Shown here one piece after another: positions 61,355-64,000 of a stretch of DNA of 64,000 nt. A program made the position numbers and the translations under genes. Within the stretch, counting starts at the first letter, position 1. The number at the start of each line of letters is the position of its first letter. The stretch is taken from positions 14,211-78,210 of the forward strand of contig NZ_JBFAHM010000024.1 of NCBI RefSeq assembly GCF_040654195.1, written 5' to 3'. Source of the DNA: Hamadaea sp013361475. GTDB taxonomy: Bacteria > Actinomycetota > Actinomycetes > Mycobacteriales > Micromonosporaceae. The notes beneath the pieces are model-generated. The model worked only from the letters and a program-made list of their open reading frames with translations. It had not been told where the DNA came from and did not search any database.

Positions 61355-62182
61355 CTACCGTTCGGCGCTGGACGTGACGGCGAAGAGGGCTGTGAGATCG
61401 TCGGCGATGTGCGTCGGGCGCAGCTCCGGCGCCGTCTGCTCGACGTCGGCGCGACTGCTCACGCCGGTCAGGACCAGCAGGCTGTCGACTCCCGCTCGGC
61501 GAGCGCCCGCGATGTCAGTGTCCAATCGGTCGCCCACCACGAGCGGCCGCTGGGCGCCGGTCAGCCGGGCGGCCGTCTCGAACAGGCCCGGCTCCGGCTT
61601 GCCGATCACCAGATCGGGCTTACGGTCCAGCGCGGTCGCGATGACCGACACGAGAGAACCGTTGCCCGGCAAAGGCCCACGCGGGCTCGGCAACGTCCGG
61701 TCGGTGTTCGTGGCGACCCACAGCGCCCCCGCCCGGATCGCCAGGGACGCCTCGGCCAGCTGCCGCCAGCCCACCTCCGGCCCGTAGCCCTGCACGACCG
61801 CCACCGGCTTGTCGTCCGCGCCCTCGACCAGACGCAGCCCGGCCTCGCGTACCTCGTCGCGCAACGCCTCCGCGCCGACCACGAGCACCGGCGAGTCCGC
61901 CGGGAACCGTCCGGCCAGGGTGGCGGCCGCGGCGCCCGCGGAGGTCAAGACCTCGGCGGCGCTCGCGGCCACGCCCATCCCCGACAACAGGTCCGCGACC
62001 TCGCCCGCACGGCGGGACGCGTTGTTGGTCGCGAACACCACGGGTACGCCGCCGGCCCGCAACCGGCCGACCGTTTCCACCGCACCGGGAATCGGCCGGT
62101 CGATGAGGAAGACGACGCCGTCCAGGTCCAGGATGACCAGGTCGTACGCGTCAACCAGCCGCCCGGCCGATGTCACGCTCAC
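61355..62182 (-). CDS. HAD-IIA phosphatase (Rv1692-like)
   Basis: A 275-residue HAD-superfamily phosphatase of the NagD/PGP group. The nucleophile motif DLDGVVF has Asp19 and Asp21, with TNNASR, GKPEPGLF and VVGDRLDTDIAGA as the later motifs. The M. tuberculosis homologue Rv1692 is a glycerol-3-phosphate phosphatase, a plausible role here. The GTG at 62182 is 12 bp after the TPR gene stop. Confidence 0.9.
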   Translation of the reverse strand: MSVTSAGRLVDAYDLVILDLDGVVFLIDRPIPGAVETVGRLRAGGVPVVFATNNASRRAGEVADLLSGMGVAASAAEVLTSAGAAAATLAGRFPADSPVLVVGAEALRDEVREAGLRLVEGADDKPVAVVQGYGPEVGWRQLAEASLAIRAGALWVATNTDRTLPSPRGPLPGNGSLVSVIATALDRKPDLVIGKPEPGLFETAARLTGAQRPLVVGDRLDTDIAGARRAGVDSLLVLTGVSSRADVEQTAPELRPTHIADDLTALFAVTSSAER

Positions 62183-62194
62183 GCGCCGCGCCGA

Positions 62195-64000
62195 TCAGGG
62201 ACGCTGCTCGCCGGACTCGGAGCCGGCCGCCGGGCGATCCCCGGGCTGCTCCGCCGGACGGGCGTCGGCGTCGATCTCGTCGTCGTCCTCGTCGTCCACG
62301 GCGTCGTCGGCCCCACGGCTGGACTCGTCCTCGTCGTCCTCATCGGACTCGTCGTCCTCGTCCTCGTAGCCGTCGGAGTCCTCGTCGTCGTCTTCCTCGT
62401 CGTCGAAGTCGTCGTCGTCCTCGTAATCGTCGTCGTCTTCGTCGTCCCGGTCTTCGTCGTCGTCTTCGTCGTCCCGGTCTTCGTCGTCTTCGTCGTCTTC
62501 GCGGTCGTCGTCTTCGTCGTCGTAGTCCTCGTCCTCATCGGACTCGTCCTCATCGGACTCGTCGGCGTCCTCATCGGACTCGTCGCCCTCGTCCTCGTCG
62601 TCTTCCTGGTCGTCTTCCTGGTCGTCGTCCTCCAGGTTGACGCCGTCGAGTTCGAGCAGCCGCTCGGCCGCGTCGGTGTCGCCCTCCTCGTCGGCCTCGA
62701 CCGCACGGGAGAACCACTCCCGGGCCTCCTCGGTCCGGCCCGCACCGAGCAGCGCGTCGGCGTACGCGTACCGCAGTCGCGCGGTCCACGGCTCGCCGCC
62801 GTCGGTGGTCAGCTCCCGAACCTGGAGCATGGCGACCGCCGCGTCCTTCTGGCCGAGGTCGCCCCGGGCACCGGCGGCGACGATGAGCAGCTCGATCGCC
62901 TCCGTCTGAGTCAGCTTGGCCCGGTCGGCCGCGCGGAACATGTCCACGGCCTTCTCCGGCCGGCCCAGCGCCCGCTCGCAGTCGGCGAGCACCGCCAGAT
63001 GCGTCTGCCGACCCGTCAGGCGCTGATAAGTGCGCAGCTCCGAGATCGCGGTCTGCCACTCCCCGGCCCGGTACGCCGCCAGCCCGACCGCCTCGCGCAC
63101 GGAGGCGATCCGGGAGGCCAGCCGCCGGGCGGCGATGGCGTGCTCAAGCGCCAGCGGCGCGTCCTCATCGATCAGGTAACCGGTGGCCACCAGGTGCCGG
63201 GCGACGCGCTCAGCGACCGGACGGGCAAGCGTCAGCAGCTCGGCGCGGATCTCGGTGTCCAGCTCGTCGGCCTGGATGTCCTCGGGGATCTCCGGACCCT
63301 GCTGGCGCTCCCGATCCCCGGCATACCCGGTCTCCGTACGCCCGCCTTCCGCGTACGCGGCCTCGGTGCCCTCGTCGGCCCCGACCGGGCGCTCCTCGCG
63401 GTCACGGAAACCACCCTCGCGGTCGCGGAAGCCGCCCTCACGACGGTCGCCGTAGCCACCCCGGTCGCCACGGTCCCGGTCACCCCGGAAGCCGCCGTCC
63501 CGATCGCCACCCCGGAAGCCACCCTCACGGCGGTCGCCGAAGTCTCGACGCGGGCCACGGTCGCCACCACGGAAACCACCGTCGCGGTCGCCGCCACGGA
63601 ACCCACCATCGCGCTGGGGACGGTCACCACCACGGAAGCCACCATCACGGTCGCCGCCACGGAAGCCGCCGTCACGCTGCGGCCGATCGCCACCGCGGAA
63701 CCCGCCCTCGCGGTCGTCACGCCGGTAGCCGCCATCCCGCTGGGGACGGTCACTGCGGAAGCCACCCTCACGGCGCTGTCCACCCTGGAACCCGCCGTCA
63801 CGCTGGGGACGGTCGCCACCGCGGAAACCACCATCGCGCTGCGGCCGGTCACCACGGAACCCACCATCGCGCTGCGGCCGATCTCCGCCACGGAAGCCGC
63901 CATCGCGCTGGGGGCGGTCGCCACCACGGAACCCGCCCTCGCGGTCGTCACGCCGGTAGCCGCCATCCCGCTGGGGACGGTCACTGCGGAAGCCACCCTC
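62195..64000 (-). CDS. TPR protein with RDGGFRGG-repeat N-terminus and Asp/Glu tail (5' partial)
   Basis: An open frame of 601 residues that continues past the window edge, so the start is missing. Three parts are seen. The first 205 or so residues are Arg/Gly/Asp/Phe repeats of the type RDGGFRGGDRPQ. The next 60 are a linker with RAELLTLARPVAERVARHLV, leading to tetratricopeptide-like helices (about 265-425, with AYRAGEWQTAISELRTYQRL). Then comes a run of about 110 residues that is nearly all Asp and Glu. The TPR core is Rv1691-like. An ATG at 63190 lies inside the helical domain and is not the start. Confidence 0.88.
   Translation of the reverse strand, partial: EGGFRSDRPQRDGGYRRDDREGGFRGGDRPQRDGGFRGGDRPQRDGGFRGDRPQRDGGFRGGDRPQRDGGFQGGQRREGGFRSDRPQRDGGYRRDDREGGFRGGDRPQRDGGFRGGDRDGGFRGGDRPQRDGGFRGGDRDGGFRGGDRGPRRDFGDRREGGFRGGDRDGGFRGDRDRGDRGGYGDRREGGFRDREGGFRDREERPVGADEGTEAAYAEGGRTETGYAGDRERQQGPEIPEDIQADELDTEIRAELLTLARPVAERVARHLVATGYLIDEDAPLALEHAIAARRLASRIASVREAVGLAAYRAGEWQTAISELRTYQRLTGRQTHLAVLADCERALGRPEKAVDMFRAADRAKLTQTEAIELLIVAAGARGDLGQKDAAVAMLQVRELTTDGGEPWTARLRYAYADALLGAGRTEEAREWFSRAVEADEEGDTDAAERLLELDGVNLEDDDQEDDQEDDEDEGDESDEDADESDEDESDEDEDYDDEDDDREDDEDDEDRDDEDDDEDRDDEDDDDYEDDDDFDDEEDDDEDSDGYEDEDDESDEDDEDESSRGADDAVDDEDDDEIDADARPAEQPGDRPAAGSESGEQRP
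63400..64000. repeat. tandem coding repeats with a 231-bp higher-order unit
   Basis: Minisatellite encoding RDGGFRGG-type units. A 74-bp block at 63696-63769 is repeated exactly at 63927-64000, 231 bp (77 codons) away. The array passes the end of the window. Confidence 0.93.

Noticed and set aside
63232..63996. 254-residue minus-strand frame rich in Val/Ala/Ser with an ATG start
   Set aside because: It is an out-of-frame reading of the RDGGFRGG repeat region; the correct frame is continuous with the TPR gene.

Overview
This 64 kb window is chromosomal DNA from a high-GC Gram-positive actinomycete, most probably a Micromonosporaceae-type organism (Micromonospora/Actinoplanes relatives). The evidence is the very G+C-rich coding with G/C third positions, an actinobacterial iron box, a CebR-type cellulose operator, many leaderless genes, and the order tlyA-ppnK-recN-steA-steB-...-pyrG-NUDIX-...-ald-parA-scpA-scpB-rluB-...-cmk-der, which matches the Rv1691-Rv1713 region of Mycobacterium tuberculosis. 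The family assignment is inference; no rRNA, tRNA, transposase, integrase or CRISPR array was found.

Layout. 0-30 kb is mostly accessory: a small esterase, a LysR regulator, an Ohr/TetR pair with two clear operators, an aminotransferase IV, an iron-boxed siderophore-interacting reductase, an ABC-2 drug exporter with PadR and a DHA2 MFS pump, a SnoaL protein plus a SigG-like ECF sigma factor, a heparinase II/III-like lyase, a LigD-type NHEJ polymerase, a NarL two-component system, a GH6 cellulase under a CebR box, several hydrolases and beta-propeller proteins, and a TetR-controlled oxidoreductase/desaturase operon. 27.8-29.9 kb holds der and cmk. 30.2-40 kb is a second accessory block (MFS, a membrane protein with a pyrD-like N-terminus, FAD monooxygenase, GNATs, GH74 xyloglucanase, PPOX, NUDIX) lying between cmk and rluB. 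40-64 kb is a long minus-strand housekeeping array: rluB, scpB, scpA, parA, ald, NUDIX, pyrG, then an envelope cluster (alkaline-phosphatase-like membrane protein, GT4, MurJ-like flippase, PNPT-family enzyme, SteB, SteA), recN, ppnK, tlyA, a small conserved protein, a Lys/Ala-tailed protein, a HAD phosphatase, and a TPR protein that runs off the window end.

The most notable things are: (1) a family of four 65-bp near-perfect palindromes, each just downstream of a gene; (2) in-frame repeat expansion in conserved genes, namely ScpB with about 390 residues of acidic repeats, ScpA with a duplicated start, and a TPR protein with RDGGFRGG repeats and an Asp/Glu tail; (3) at least 17 genes whose start lies 6-8 nt after a TANNNT -10 box, so probably leaderless, several with the operator covering the start; (4) a non-canonical PNPT-family enzyme beside MurJ and SteAB.
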